A stretch of DNA of 64,000 bases from Tetranychus cinnabarinus (taxonomy: Eukaryota; Arthropoda; Arachnida; Trombidiformes; Tetranychidae), in the NCBI GenBank assembly GCA_022266195.1, contig WHVY01000009.1:2062883-2126882 (forward strand). Reading direction: 5' to 3'. The position numbers were made by a program, and so were the translations under genes. Below, piece after piece: positions 35,602 to 49,024 of the stretch; within the stretch, counting starts at the first letter, position 1; every line of letters starts with the position of its first letter. The notes beneath the pieces were generated by a model. It ran no database searches. It saw only the letters and a list, made by a program, of their open reading frames with translations, and had not been told where the DNA came from.

Positions 35602-38600
35602 CTACGTAACCGAATGTCACCCAACCTGAGGAACAATGTCTTTTGAAAAAAACAAACGGCCCTTGTGGTATGGTTTACCCTCCAACTAGGGTAAACCAAA
35701 CTCTCATTATTTCGGTCCTTGGTCAATTTTTACTAGCAGTAAAGGTAAACAGTACGCAAATCAATATTGATGCTTCAGTCGTAATAATAATGGTTTCGAA
35801 GTATAGAAGCCGGCCGTCCGAAACCAAGACGTAAAAGCAAGATATCATCAAAGAAGTTCAGTGATAGAGAAATGAAAGAAAACTAAATATTTCTTAAAAT
35901 GTGGAAATAACTTCACATTGAACAGATATTGACTTAAAAAGCACAAATGGCTCTAAAAATTGAGAGAAAAGCTCATCCAGGAAAAAATAGTCATTCATTA
36001 GCCATTGAATATTATACAATGTGGTAGTTGCCATGTGGGTCATTAAATGGACATGAAAATTGGAATTTGACTGAATAGCAATCAAAATTAATATTAAAGC
36101 CAGATTTTTGCAGGTTTATAAGTTTTGTTTTCAACAAAAAAGTACAAGCAAATTGAATAGATGATAATTTTGTTGATCACGAGAGCGGAGAATAGTGATG
36201 AAGCTCAACTAATATTAATCAAATATGGATCTGTTTATCATTCACCTAATGGTTTAATCAATCATCAATCATCTTTCACTTGTTCACATTTAATTGATTT
36301 TCACTTCATTCTTTGACATTGCATTATTTACGCATTATTATTATTATTACCATCATTACTGAATTATGAAACCAAACATTCAATCTCATTGTTGGATATT
36401 ATTCTCATATCATGCTTATTCAACTCATTAATATATGAAAAGATAACAACAAGACAAATAATAATACAAGAGCAAAAATAAATATATCAAATATTGAACA
36501 TTAGAAATGGCGAACAAAAATGTATTAATTTTGATGAAAAATTTTCACAAAAATAATGATTGATGATACAAAATATCAATCTTAATCATTTCCATTAACT
36601 TTTCAGTTTAAACACTCTTCCAACTCTAACTCGAACAAGAAGAAAGAACTGGAAATTTTCAGAAGAATCCCGGAAAAACATTTTCAAGGCAAGCATTGAC
36701 AACGAAATCGCCAGATGAATATGATTAATCAAGACTATCAAATCAACATTATTCTCATGAGTTTCTCCATACCTTCGATGATTTGAATCCACCGAATCGC
36801 AAATGAATCAAATGAACCTTCCAAACTGTTAATTTTCATCTGAAAGCTGAAAAACTATGAAAAGTGAATAACTTGATAAGGTTGACATTGCACTGAAAAT
36901 GATTTATTATTCAGTTTTGGATGTTGATTTTTGGATAAAAAGCTTTTCAAGTTTCTAATCAACTCTGGTCAACATCTAACTCTGGTTCACTTTTTTTCCT
37001 GGAATCAACTGAACAGAGATTGAAACGACAATTAAAGTTGACCAAAGACCTTTGGGAAATTTCAACATGAGTAGACATTTTTTCACCCTTTAAGTAAACT
37101 CTTCAGGTAAACCACAAGCCTAATCTAATTAGCTCAACATTATGCCCTTGTTTTTCAATGTAATGTTTAAAGTAATAGACAAAAAAGAGTTTCTCATCCA
37201 AATGTATTTAGTTGCAATTAAATATGTTAAAACATTATGATTTTTGGCCCTGAAGCATTTGAAAACGTTATTGTTACTCGACAAAAAACAAGCTATCATT
37301 GGCAGGCATACTTGATGAGATGAAGTTGGCAAAAAGGTAAAGCTTTTGGTATTGATTTACTTATTTTGACTTTTCACTGGAAGCTAATCAAGTGTCACAA
37401 TTGCTTAAAGGTAAAAAGGAAAAGCTATTTTCCAGTAAACCTCAAATAACTATTTAGACCAATTTAAATTCACTATTGAACAATTGTGTAAATTGAGGTA
37501 AAATTGGGTTGCAAGGGAAAGAAAAACATTTTTTTTGCAAACCTTTTTCTCTATTTTCTTCTGCAAACATAATTTATAACAATTTACATTTCATATTATT
37601 TTTAATATTTTTACAATCCAGTAAATGCTCTAAAGGCATTTTCACAATTCAACTAGTGAGGGTAAAGCAAACAATATTGCATTCAATATCATTAAATTTG
37701 TGAGCAAAAAAATGAGCCTTCGTCTACTCAGCTAACAAACCTACAGAATAACCAATAAAATTCACCAAGAACTTTGTGAAATATTGAATTTTAAACTCAA
37801 TCCAAATGATTAGATCAAAGTTAATTCCATCAAATTTGTGTCAGATTACTTTGAAGGGTGAAGACTTCTGGTTCATCAATCATTGTGATCACTTGCTATG
37901 TGTCCATTTTGTTTACATTTGTCAACCTAAAGGTCATGAGTTGATGCACTGGAAAAGCAATAAGCTTCTGGGGTTGACTGTGACTTTGTTTACCTTTTTG
38001 TTGGTTGCTCATTGAACCAAATGAATTGAACGATTATTGGTCATCAGGGAGTGAAAAATTTCAAAGACAATAATGTTGAACAAATGAGTTTACACAGCTA
38101 ATCTAGACATCAAAGTGTCAATGAGTTGAACATGGTGTCTGTTCAATTTATCATGTTATCCAGACATTTGAATAACCAAACAAAACAGCAATTTTTCGTC
38201 TTCACATTTCATTTTTAAATTTGATTTTTCTTTTCGCTTTTCCTTTTTTATCTCGTTCAACCTAAAACTATTAATATTCTTGACAGACTTTTTTTCCATG
38301 CTTTACTCTAAGGATTAACTAATAATAACAAAATATTTTGAGTAAAAAAGCGAGTTTACTTGAAATGAAGTTTCCAACTTTTAATCTGTTTAGATTCGTT
38401 AGAGTATCAGAAACACTTGAAAGTCAATCCTTTCAACTTGAGAATCAACTTTTTTTCCTCTTTTCATCAAAACTTTCAACTTGCTTATTGTAATAATGGC
38501 TTTGAAATCTTCTCCAAGACTTCAACTGTGAAATAATTTTCCAAGCTAAACAAGTTTCTCCATTTTATCTACATTTTCACGTTTATACTTTGCTCGTCTG

Positions 38601-40179
38601 TAATCGTAACTGTCATTCATGATGAATGAATCAGTCTGATAATGAGCTTACGTTGCGGTTAATTGAAACTTTCCTCTTCTCCTCCTTTCAACAAAAGTCT
38701 CGGCAATTATGAATGTGCAAAGATTTTGGTGTAGAGAAGAAAAAGATATTTCTATGAATCAATTGGACCAGAAAAGGTATCATGAATGAACCATGAAAAT
38801 ACAAGTTGAATCGAAAAAAATTTTGTGGTAAAACATTTTCAGTTCTGTAAAACACGATGCTAAGGTTAATGATAAGACAGAGATCAACAAATGAGAACAA
38901 GATTGTAAATCAATTTAAAAATGATTTATAAAGTGAATGATGAATTTTCTGTTTACAATAAAGTTCATTTTTCATTGAGAAAATATCGATTTTTCATGTT
39001 TCGAGTTTACTGGTTTCATCACTAATAGTTTGAAATGATCAAATGATAATATCTTTCAATCTGTACAAATTGAGATTAAAACTTTTATCAACTTTTGTCT
39101 CTATTGGAGTTGAAAGTTGAACATTATTGAATTAAATTTAACGAGTTCAAACTGACCAAAAGGATGAAATTAAATTAGTAATTAGACAAACTTTGAATAA
39201 ATTATGAATGATGATTGTGATGACACAGAATAAGTTTTACTTTACTCGATTCAACGTTTCAATTTTCTTTTCTCAGTCAACTCAATTGAACTTGAAGTTT
39301 GTGAAAAGATGTTTTTTTCTGCCATGATTTCCAATGAACATGATATCATCCATATTGATGAGCAAATTGAATAGCAGAGAGAAAACGTTTTCTCTCAAAA
39401 CTGACTTTGAAACATTTGGTCAAACCAATTATGTTAGTGACCAAAATCGATATCAAGATGTGAACCAAAAAGCCATCTCAATTAGAGACTAATTATGTTA
39501 ACATCAGGATCAAAAGTCTGTTCATTTATCCTTCGAGAGTTGCTCCATTATCGTTGTACAACACTTGGTCAACTCTATCAACACAACAATTAACTGAAAG
39601 TATCTCGATATCTTTTTATGACTTTCTTAATCATTTCAACTTTTCGAGTTTACCAAATGTTCACTCATTGCCATTTCACTATTTTTAAACTTTTCAAGCT
39701 TCGATCCAGTTTCCCTTCATCATTTGTATTGAAAGTTTTCTCATTTTAATCGTTTCAATTTCATGATAAAAATTGTGACAATTTTTCTTAATCAATAAGA
39801 CGAATAGTACGAGTTTCAATATTGAATATAAGTGATGAGAGAAGAGGGAATTGTTTTTGTGACTATTTTTTTCTTTATTGATTTTGGTAGAACTAGCGAT
39901 TTAAGGTCTTCACTGTTGTTGATTGTGATGATCTTAAGATGATAATGAGATGAAACGAAGAAAATTTTACGACTTTGAAAAGTTGGGTTTCATTGGGTAA
40001 TCACATTGAATGGTGAATGAGTTGAACGTGACCAGTGAAGATGAAATTAAAATTGATGGAGTCAAGTAGGTTGATGCCTGTTGTGAAACACTTCAAGAAT
40101 CCATATCATGATCATGTCTCAAGTGATATCTTAACCTGATCATTGAAATTCGTGCAATTGCCTTTCGCACCGTTTCCAG
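35602..40179. other. Gene-poor region
   Basis: The first ~230 bp continue the less AT-rich patch. The remainder is AT-rich with no splice-supported exon found. An open frame at 37806-38015 has no domain. Confidence 0.35.
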
Positions 40180-40263
40180 TCTGAGCACCAATTGTGTGAA
40201 CTCACTGTGCTTGGATGGGACTCTGCATCTTGTGCTGAAAACTATCTAAATATGCCTTTGAAT
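40180..40263 (+). other. Isolated exon resembling part of a trypsin-like (S1) serine protease
   Basis: An 84-bp segment with a strong pyrimidine tract plus CAG before it and a GTAAGC donor after it, open in one frame for 28 residues, phase 0 at both ends. The translation contains CELTVLGWDSAS and ends YLNMPLN. This resembles the C-x-V-x-GWG...L...LPL segment in the middle of S1 peptidases, although the usual Gly after Trp is Asp. I could not find flanking exons carrying the catalytic His, Asp or GDSGGP motifs, so this is at best a relic or one exon of a long gene. Confidence 0.3.
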
Positions 40264-40626
40264 GTAAGCTAACAACGAGATTAAGGCCAATGTGATCAAA
40301 TCTGTTTAATTAGATAAAGTTGCATAGTTAATCATTGAGAGAGCTTTTGCATATTTCAGCGAACATGTTTTCCCACTTTCACTATTACCTTTTGAATAGG
40401 TAATTTTACCCTTTTTTACTTGTTGCAGTTTCATTTAGCTGAGTTAATCGTTGAATTTGCATTCAATATTCACCTAAATCCATTTCTAAACAGAACAAAA
40501 TAAAAAAGGAAAAACTCTGTTCAACACTGGCAAAGTGTATTGCATGCTAAAGCTTTTGTTTGATTAAATTGATAACCCAGAAAGAGAGAGAGAAGAGAAT
40601 GACTGAATTAACAATAAATACCATCA

Positions 40627-40765
40627 TTAGATTGTGCTATTATTTACAATAGGTTTTTGTTGTTTCATGGTTCGAAACAATAAACTGAATCCCATTACGA
40701 ATCCAATGGCAATATTGTAATTTATAATGAAAGTAAACTTTGCATTGAAATTTTGTTCAGGCAAC
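40627..40765 (-). other. Candidate terminal exon with a hydrophobic segment
   Basis: Minus-strand exon candidate with a TTACAG acceptor and TAA stop at 40627, open for 45 residues. It encodes a polar start (LPEQNFNAKF), one hydrophobic stretch (FIINYNIAIGFVMGFSLLF) and a basic/polar end. The layout resembles the last membrane span and short tail of a receptor or transporter, and is similar in kind to the end of the receptor-like gene at 27199-28515. Upstream exons were not identified. Confidence 0.3.
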
Positions 40766-43700
40766 CTGTAATGAGACAATCGATATCAAGTAAATTCAGC
40801 AACTTCAAGGTACAATGAACATTAGATTAAACATTTAATCACAATTTAAAACTTTGACACACAAGTTTTATGTAAGATGCCAAAGTGAACTCATGCTTAT
40901 CCAATTAGACAGTCTTACGTTTATTACCCAAAGATGTTACATTTGCTCAACCCAAAGAGGTTCACCTTGCAGCACAACTTGGAACATGTTGGGCTTCACT
41001 TACGTACGGAAAAATTTGAAGTAAAACTTGACAGCATTCTGTTGAGATTGAATTGTTTTCATCAACTCATCAATCGTCGTTTAATGAATGCACAAAACAA
41101 CATGAATTCGTGAAATTTTTCCATGGTCTTGAAAGATAACATTTTCTGGTCAAAACATGTAACATGGTTTAAACTGCATTAGAGTTGACAAGATTATATT
41201 TTTAAAGGAAATCAAAAGTGGTAAATAGTATTCATTAATGGCTGGGAAAAGTTCAGAAAAGGGATTCTCGTTTTGTTCAGGGATTGAGATAAAGTTGAGT
41301 TTATGATAGTCAATTTGAAAGCTAATAATGGAGGTAAAAATAAGGTTTACTTGGAGTAACAAGAAAATTGAAATCTCATCTATTTTGATCAGTAAAAGGA
41401 GATCAAAAGCCAATAGTGACAATGTAAGAGTTGAAAAAACAAAGTCATGTTGAACCATTAGGTAAATGTAATATTGTTGAGTATAACAAGATATTAGTAG
41501 ACATTTGCAGCATCGACTTTACACCATAATCTAGCAGACGAAATTTACCATTTATAACATGTAAAATTAGAGACAACATTATGAAAGAATATAAAATGAA
41601 AATCCATTTTTTCTCACTGAATAAGCCTTCTTAAGTCATGAAGCGCATCTTAATACAAATTCAAAAACCAAAAATGCTCACCAAATCACAATGGTAAAAC
41701 GATCAATAAATCTGATCATCAAACACCAATGTAAACCTTTGCATCAATTTTCTGCCCCTTTTCAGAAACCATTATATTTCCAAATTCATTTCACCAAAGA
41801 ACTTGAAATTTTCCAAAATCTCTTTTAAAATTTTCTTCTAATTTCTTCAAAAGTTCAGGTTAAATGAACTACAATCTTACAGTACAAATAATTGTTCTTG
41901 AACTTAGCTATTAGAGGGAATCTCAGACAATTTTCACAATTTTGCTTCAATATTTTACGTTCAAGAATATTCAATGAGCTGAATGAAATTTGAAGCTGAT
42001 GATTATGCTCTTTGAATACAAAATTAATAAGTTTTAAATGATTTTATAATAATATTGAAATTTTCTCACTAATTGTTCTCACTTTCATTACTATTACTTT
42101 CAATTACCATTTTAATCATGAGCCTAGCGAATGTATAAAGGGACTTTTTGTTTGCTTATTGAAATTTGAAAGCAAAATATTCAATTAAATGAACCTGATT
42201 TAGCATTTTATATTTTTGATGGAAAAAGATTTACTTTTAAAAATATCCTTCCAATCATTCATTACTTATTTAAATTGATGGAATTAACATTTCTCTTGAT
42301 ACAGTTGAAACACATTAAACTTAAAACCTGATCAATTTAAATAATGAACAAGATTGAAATTTTCATTAAACACAGATTAAGGTGAAAATAGGAAAAGGAA
42401 AAAGATGTTTAAATCAACAAACAAGTTCCAACCAACTTTCCAGTTCCATTGATCAAATTAAAATCATTGAGTAAATATTTAGAAATGAATTAGACTTGAT
42501 TGATCACCAAACTGTTTCAACATTCAGCTAAACATGCTAATACTCATATTAATCATTTTTTCTGAGCAAAGAATTTTGTTCAAATCTGAAATGGATTAAA
42601 AATTTTATTCGAATTACAAATCATTCGAGTGAAATCGAGTCATATCAGTTATGAAGATGATGTAAACTTGAACATTTCATTTACGTTCGATTTCGCTTGA
42701 TAGTCAAAGATTGCGAATGAAATCTCAATCTTTTCAAGTTGATTGAGTTGAATGGAAAAATTGGTTTTCTTTACAAATAAATTTCCTGCAAATCGAACCG
42801 TTCATTTGTCTTTTTCTGATATTCTCATGAGCTTTCCATGTTGACTGTAACTGCACAGATAACGATTGTTTCTCCAAGCTAATTATCCATCATGAAAGCC
42901 AATTTTCGTGTTCACTTGAATTTAACATTCAATGGTTACTGAGCATTCACCAAGTTTTAATTGAAAAGCGAACCAGAAAAGTTGTAATTATCTGAATGAC
43001 ATTTTACTCCATTTGCTATCATTTCAACTAAACTTGAAACCTTTCGAAATTCAATCAAAAATCTCTCTCAAGTTAATCCTCAAGCTAAACTGGAATCAAT
43101 TTTACTTTGAAATTTAAAACTATTCAACTTTATATGCTAAAGAAACCATGTAATCTCATGATTACATAAGTAAACATAAGTAACCCAAAACTGTAGACTT
43201 AATCGATTGCTCTGAATATAACCTTGTTTTGACGAGAAAAGAAAACGCAAAAAGAAAAAAAAATTTCCCAAAAAATGTATCATTTCTATTCTGTCTGAAC
43301 ATGTAAACTTATACATTAACTTGAACAATGTCGAGGGAAATGCTAATTGATGAAAGTATATTGAGGTTAAAAAACGCTACAAAAATGAATGTTGAATAGA
43401 CGTTGAAAAAAGCACAAAAAAGGTAAGTTATTTGCATAAAGATTTTGCGATTATTTGATGTGAAGAGAGACAAGAGTCTCAATATTAACGATTTTGAATA
43501 AAATAAGTGAATAACAGGGAATGAAGACTGGGAGTAAAAATGGTGAAGCAAAAAAACTTTATTATTAATGTGAGGCTCGAAATAGGAAAGTGAAAAAAAA
43601 CATAGAAATGAGATAATTTATGAATAATGGAAAATTCAAACATTTTTCAATCTCTTTAGTGTCTTTATTTGATTCTGGTGAAAAATGGTGAAGAGAAAAA

Positions 43701-45390
43701 AAAACTTTATATCAAAACTTTTGCTTCTTTCTCTTCGCTGAGAATAATTTACAAAATAAGTTTCTTCTCTCTATCATGATCATCATGATCATCTTTATTT
43801 GCTTCTTACTTCAAGATAAAACCATTTAGTAATACTTTTTGTTCGTCTTGAAAATTTAATAATCATCCTTCTGTAAACCCCAAACTATTATCTGATTTCC
43901 TTTTCCTTTTCCTTTTCAACTCTTTTACTTTACTACATTTTATCAACATTTTTTCATCGTTTTTCAACTCAATACTTTTGATTTACTTTCATCATTCCTT
44001 TTCAAATGGTGATAAACTTGAACAGTTCAACAGATGAACGTTGCAACAATCAATCATTTTTGTTTTTGCATTTCAATTTTTGGGTCAAAACTTTTATTGC
44101 CATCTAAAGTTTGCTCAATGTTTAGTGAAAATTTTATGAACACTTTTCATTTCCCAAGTTTTATCATTTCAATCTTCAATCTATGGCTTTCATATCCTGT
44201 AGTTAATCAGTAAATGTTCATGATTGACATGAGAATGGCTCATTTTTGTTCTGTTTTTTTTGCGCAGACTTTTTTTTCTCATCTGCTTCAATAGCAGAGA
44301 TGAAATACAATTTGAAACAAATGAACAAGTTTGTCGTAAAGTTGACTAACAATGATGAGTTATTGGAATGAATGTTCAAGAGAAAAAATATTAATGATGA
44401 AACATTGTTCTTATTTTGAATAAAATTGATAACATGTTGACTGGGAATGGACATTTTGTCGAACATTATTGGACAGTGAAAAGAGTTTTTTTTGTTTTCT
44501 TTTATTTCTTTTTCCTTGAGTTCTATGCTTTTTACCATGTACTTTGTTTTTTATCATCTTCGTTGTTTTGGCACACTGGGATGGAAAGTATCTCTGGAAA
44601 ATGAATGAGATAAGAATGGATCATTGGAATGGAACGAACAGAAAACTTTTTATTCCTCATTTTTTTCGTCTCTTCATACACCGTTTCCCTGGTTACCAAA
44701 ACTCTCTCGAGTCTCATGTTTTACAGATGATGATATGGTTTTTCAGCTTCAAGCTATAGCGACATGTTATTGAATTATGATGATTCATGGAGAGAGAAGA
44801 GAAAATTGTTGTTGATTCTTTTTTTGTTGATCAATTATTTGCACTTCTGGATACATTCTGGTTTGTTCAGCTAATTTGCTTGATTAGGATATTCAAGATG
44901 GTGAGAGTGAGGTCACTATGAGCTTATTTTCATGAAAAATACGATCGTCAAAATGAATAATGAAAAGTGTTGCTCGTTTAATAAGGTTTAATGCTATCAA
45001 AATTATTTTAAACGCTGTGTATGTTTCTTTCCCCATGATCAATTCTGTTTTATTTTCATTAAGTTTCAATCTAGTCCAGATGTACGTTCTGACAACCACC
45101 ATGAATAAAACAAATTCAACCATTTATCAATTTATCGGTTTTTTGCACTCTGGTTCGATCACAATTCTTTTAATTTTTTCAGCCAACAAATAACATAAAC
45201 AAGGGAACCCCGCAAGATGCCAAAAACGGATTTGAATGGGTAAGGTGTCATTCGATAGAGAATGATGAGTTAGGAAACACCTTAAAGGGTTTTTCTGTAT
45301 GCTCAATGGTTCTTGCGATATTCGAGGTCAAAAATTGAACATTTTTATTAAAAACGTAATCAAAAAAGAGCTTAAATGTGCGTTAAACGT
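40766..45390. other. Gene-poor region
   Basis: AT-rich with no convincing coding exons on either strand. Hydrophobic open frames such as 41150-41458 (minus) are explained by T-richness. A cluster of CATGATCATCATGATCATC-type self-complementary repeats lies at about 43774-43793. Confidence 0.35.
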
Positions 45391-45424
45391 TAGCTCAGTC
45401 GTTTAAGGTGTTAGTGTTCGAACG

Positions 45425-45725
45425 CTCAAGGTTATTCAAGGTCAAGTCTTTACATGACCCCTGATTGACATTGAAAGGTCATTTTCTGAAATCGCCAAAT
45501 TTTTTTGACCAGATAGTGTTAGTCACATGTTCATAACTCATACTGGCTAAAGGATATGAGTGGTCCCATAACATTCATTTAATCAGGAAAAATGCATATT
45601 TCCAATGGTATGAGTTATGAACATGTGACTAACACTATTGGGCAGAAAAAATTTGCGCTTCCAGAAAATGACCTTTCAATGTCAATCATGAATCAAATAA
45701 AGACTTGACCTTAAATAACCTTGAG
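45425..45725. mobile_element. Fold-back (inverted-repeat) element, about 300 bp
   Basis: Imperfect inverted repeats of about 119 bp (45425-45544 and 45607-45725) flank a roughly 62-bp loop. The outer ends read CTCAAGGTTATT and its complement; the inner arms share GTGTTAGTCACATGTTCATA. The structure fits a non-autonomous fold-back transposon or MITE. No target-site duplication is obvious. It adjoins a short tRNA-like patch on its left and decayed coding-like sequence on its right. Confidence 0.75.
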
Positions 45726-45774
45726 TCATGCCTGCTTGAAGGCGTGTAATGAAAAAAAAGCCCCGATATAATGT

Positions 45775-46555
45775 TTATTTTCGTGTTGACGTTTAATTGT
45801 CATGAAATGTCTGATGCATCGGCGAGCAGTCTGTTGCTTCAAAGATGGAGATATGTATGCAGGACTGCAAGAAGTAAGAGAAAGAACTTTTTCAGCAGCA
45901 AATGGAATTAATACATGGTTAGACAGACATCGCGAGCCCACAAGATCAGCTAATAGGTGATATATCTACACAAGAACTGGATACAAAAGGAATATTTGCC
46001 ACGGTGTGATATGCCAATGCAAAGATGTCATACTGGCACATATTCTAGACATGCCACAAGAACTGGAAACGGAATCAGCATAATTAAGCGCCATAGAGTG
46101 GCCCAGGAAATACCTCTATTTTGGATTATTCTTCTTGCTATTTTGGTGAGAATGATTCAAGGTGATTTGGATTGTGAGAACAATCAGCGTGATCCATGTC
46201 ATGATGTTGTGTTTGTCGGTGATTTTACCGCCGATACTAGAAGAATCGGTGCTGTGAGGAAACGCAAGATATTGAACTTAAATCTTTCATACAAGATCTT
46301 TTTTTGGATCATTTAGATTCAGAACCAACTTATGGCCAAAGAACTTATACCATATCATCACCACAAAGAATAACACATTTTGTAATCTAGTTGATTTTTG
46401 CAGATATAGCAGTGACCCTGAACCTGTTCAAACTGGCCAAACTGAATCTAATGAATGCATCAATAATGGACACTATATCTGATTATTGTGATCCGAATCT
46501 TTCTTTAGATCAATTAGTGACTTTAATTTCTGAATACCGAGCTACAAACTCTTAA
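45775..46555 (+). pseudogene. Decayed coding-like sequence of unknown origin
   Basis: About 780 bp that is less AT-rich than its surroundings and has coding-like translations on the plus strand that jump between frames and hit stops: one stretch with AGLQEVRERTFSAANGINTW, another with DLDCENNQRDPCHDVVFVGD, and a third ending CDPNLSLDQLVTLISEYRAT then a stop. The pieces run in one direction as if one ancestral frame had been broken by indels. No introns or family could be recognised. It abuts the fold-back element, so it may be a retrocopy or a fragment of a larger mobile element or viral insertion. Confidence 0.4.
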
Positions 46556-48990
46556 TTTCGTATTTTCATCTTATTATATTTTCATAATTAAATTCAATTC
46601 ATTCTAAGTCCATGCTTAGTCAATACATTTTTCGATCGAACAAAATTTTGCTGGGATCGTAGCTGGCAAGTTTACGAAATGAAATCGGATGTTAAAAATT
46701 GTCAAGAAAAAAATGGCGTAAAAATCAAGATCATGATCAAGGTATAAAAATGGCGCCTGTTTTTCATCAAGATGACAAGACTATGACATTAGGTCACTTC
46801 CAATTTGTGAATGGAAAATTTCTGCAACTGAATCTTGCAGTAAAACTGAAGCAAAACAATGAGTTGCGAACGAAGAGCCGAGAAATTGGTTTAAAACTTA
46901 ATTTGATAACAAAATTAAATTCAAAGAGGGTTTATTAAGCATCATGAACAGCTTAATCTTTTTACTGGACCAACTTTTTTTGTTCAGGTAAACAAAATAG
47001 TTGAAGTTGAAATACAAAAGACTGAATGAGTTTAATTAAACGAGAAAAATGAAAACTTAAGATGAAAGAAAATTAGACTAACAAGAATAATGATTTGTTC
47101 GTTTTTGTTTCTTTCCTCGATTCAACATGATGAAACATCATTAATCACCATTTATCATTGCGATTCCAATCAAACAGACTGATCAATTTGAGTTGATCAT
47201 CAAGTGTCTAAAGTTGAAAATTGAAGCTTCAAACACATGATGAATGCAACTAAACTGGCATTTCTTTTGTTATGCCAACAAGCAGCTTATTCAAACCAGA
47301 GTTTTAATGAAAAAATATTTATCATAAAATCTCAGCCAATCTCGAGTAACATTGTAATTGAGGAAATGATGAAAAAAAGGTGTTTCATGGTTCGAATGAA
47401 CTTGCAATATCTGAAACAAAACTTGGAGCAGAAAAAAAGAGTTTACATGAAAACACTGCACAACATTGAACATTCAGGGAGATGAAAAATCATCGTAGCA
47501 AGAATATTGTTTCAATGAAAAAAACAATTGTTGATGTAAAGCAAGAAAAGGTTAGGTTTTCATGCTACAAGATTGTAATTTAACCAGAAAAAAAGTTGAA
47601 ACATTCATTGACACCAGGAAAGCGAAAAAGAATTGAATAATTCGAGGAAAAAAACAGTTTCATTACTTGAAACAGATGCATGATTTTTAATGCAATTTTC
47701 AACCCAAATAACCTTAGTTAACACATAATTTAATACTTTATCAAGCCAACTTTATTTTTCCTCTTGTTCATCCAAAATTGTTTTCGTTTCATCATTTTTA
47801 CTTGCAACTTTGCTTCTCTCAATCTTGAGCTCGGTAAATATTAAACTTGAAACCTTTCCAGTATAATTTAAACTCAATTGTTTCTACCCTGAACTCTGTT
47901 TAATCTTTTAAATGCTCATAATGAGACAATATTTACCTTTACAATTCCCTGAGGCTCTGGGAGGTAAAACTTTATCCAATGATGATAAACTAATGGTAGG
48001 TTCATTTTAAAGTCTTTATCATAAAGCAACAACATAATTCATTTTTCAACATGAAATGAAAATTTTTCATCAATCGAAGTGAAACTGGAAAAGCAATAGA
48101 AGAAGCAAAAAGCCATTAACTAATTGTCACTTAGTTTTTACTCTTGAATCATTTCACATTTCCTAAGGGTAACTCATTGATGTAACCAATGCAATTGGTC
48201 TGACTAAATTAGAAAACTTTTTCCAGTTTCTTTCGACTTGTATAATAAAGTGAAAGTGAAATTAGCAAATTGTAATGTTGGTTCCCTTTAAATTGACCTT
48301 TTAATGTGAAGGTAAAAATGTTATCTCATCTTGATTATAATGTTCATCTCATCATCAACTGAATCAATTTGTCTTCATCTTGCAGTTCACTTTTCCTCTT
48401 TCAAGTTTAATTGATTATTTACGCCAAGCAAGATTAAGCTGTTCCGATGGGACTTGATCCAGTTACGATTTAATATGAATATATATATTTATATGGAATT
48501 GTTAATGTTGATAAAGTCAGATTGTTGGCCATTTTGAGGGGTTAAACTGAATGAATCACAAATCATTGCATTAGTCGTAAGACTGGTAAAGCTGTTTAAC
48601 TTAACTCTCAATCCATCAACTTTACTCCTTTCATCTCAATTCATTGTGCACCATTCACCATTGTAATTAGATACTTGATTCGTTCTCTGATAATTTTCTT
48701 GTTCATTCAACTTTTCATCATCATTATCGTCCTGTTATTATTCAATACAAGAAACGAAAACTTTCAAGCTGAAGAAACAGAATCCTTCTCTTTCTTATTC
48801 AGCCAAACTGCAAGAGATTAAACCCTTTTAGGGTTTAATTACACTCTATGAGTTGCTAACACATCAAAGAACTGAGTGAACGATAAAAACAAGGAAAGTG
48901 AAGAGGAAAAGATGAAGCAAGGTGAAAAGGAAAATGCAACAGATTATTATTATTATTATCAATCATAAAGATTCAGACTTATCGAGTTGT
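46556..48990. other. Gene-poor region
   Basis: AT-rich with short unsupported frames (46699-46938, 47237-47485). A short ATT run occurs near 48942-48960, just before the duplicated block begins. Confidence 0.35.
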
Positions 48991-49024
48991 AATTCACCTT
49001 TCGTCATTTTATCCTCTTCTTTAG

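Noticed and set aside
40967..41003. A micro-exon that could join the terminal exon at 40765
   Set aside because: The phase can be made to fit, but the acceptor is weak and no further upstream exon was found.
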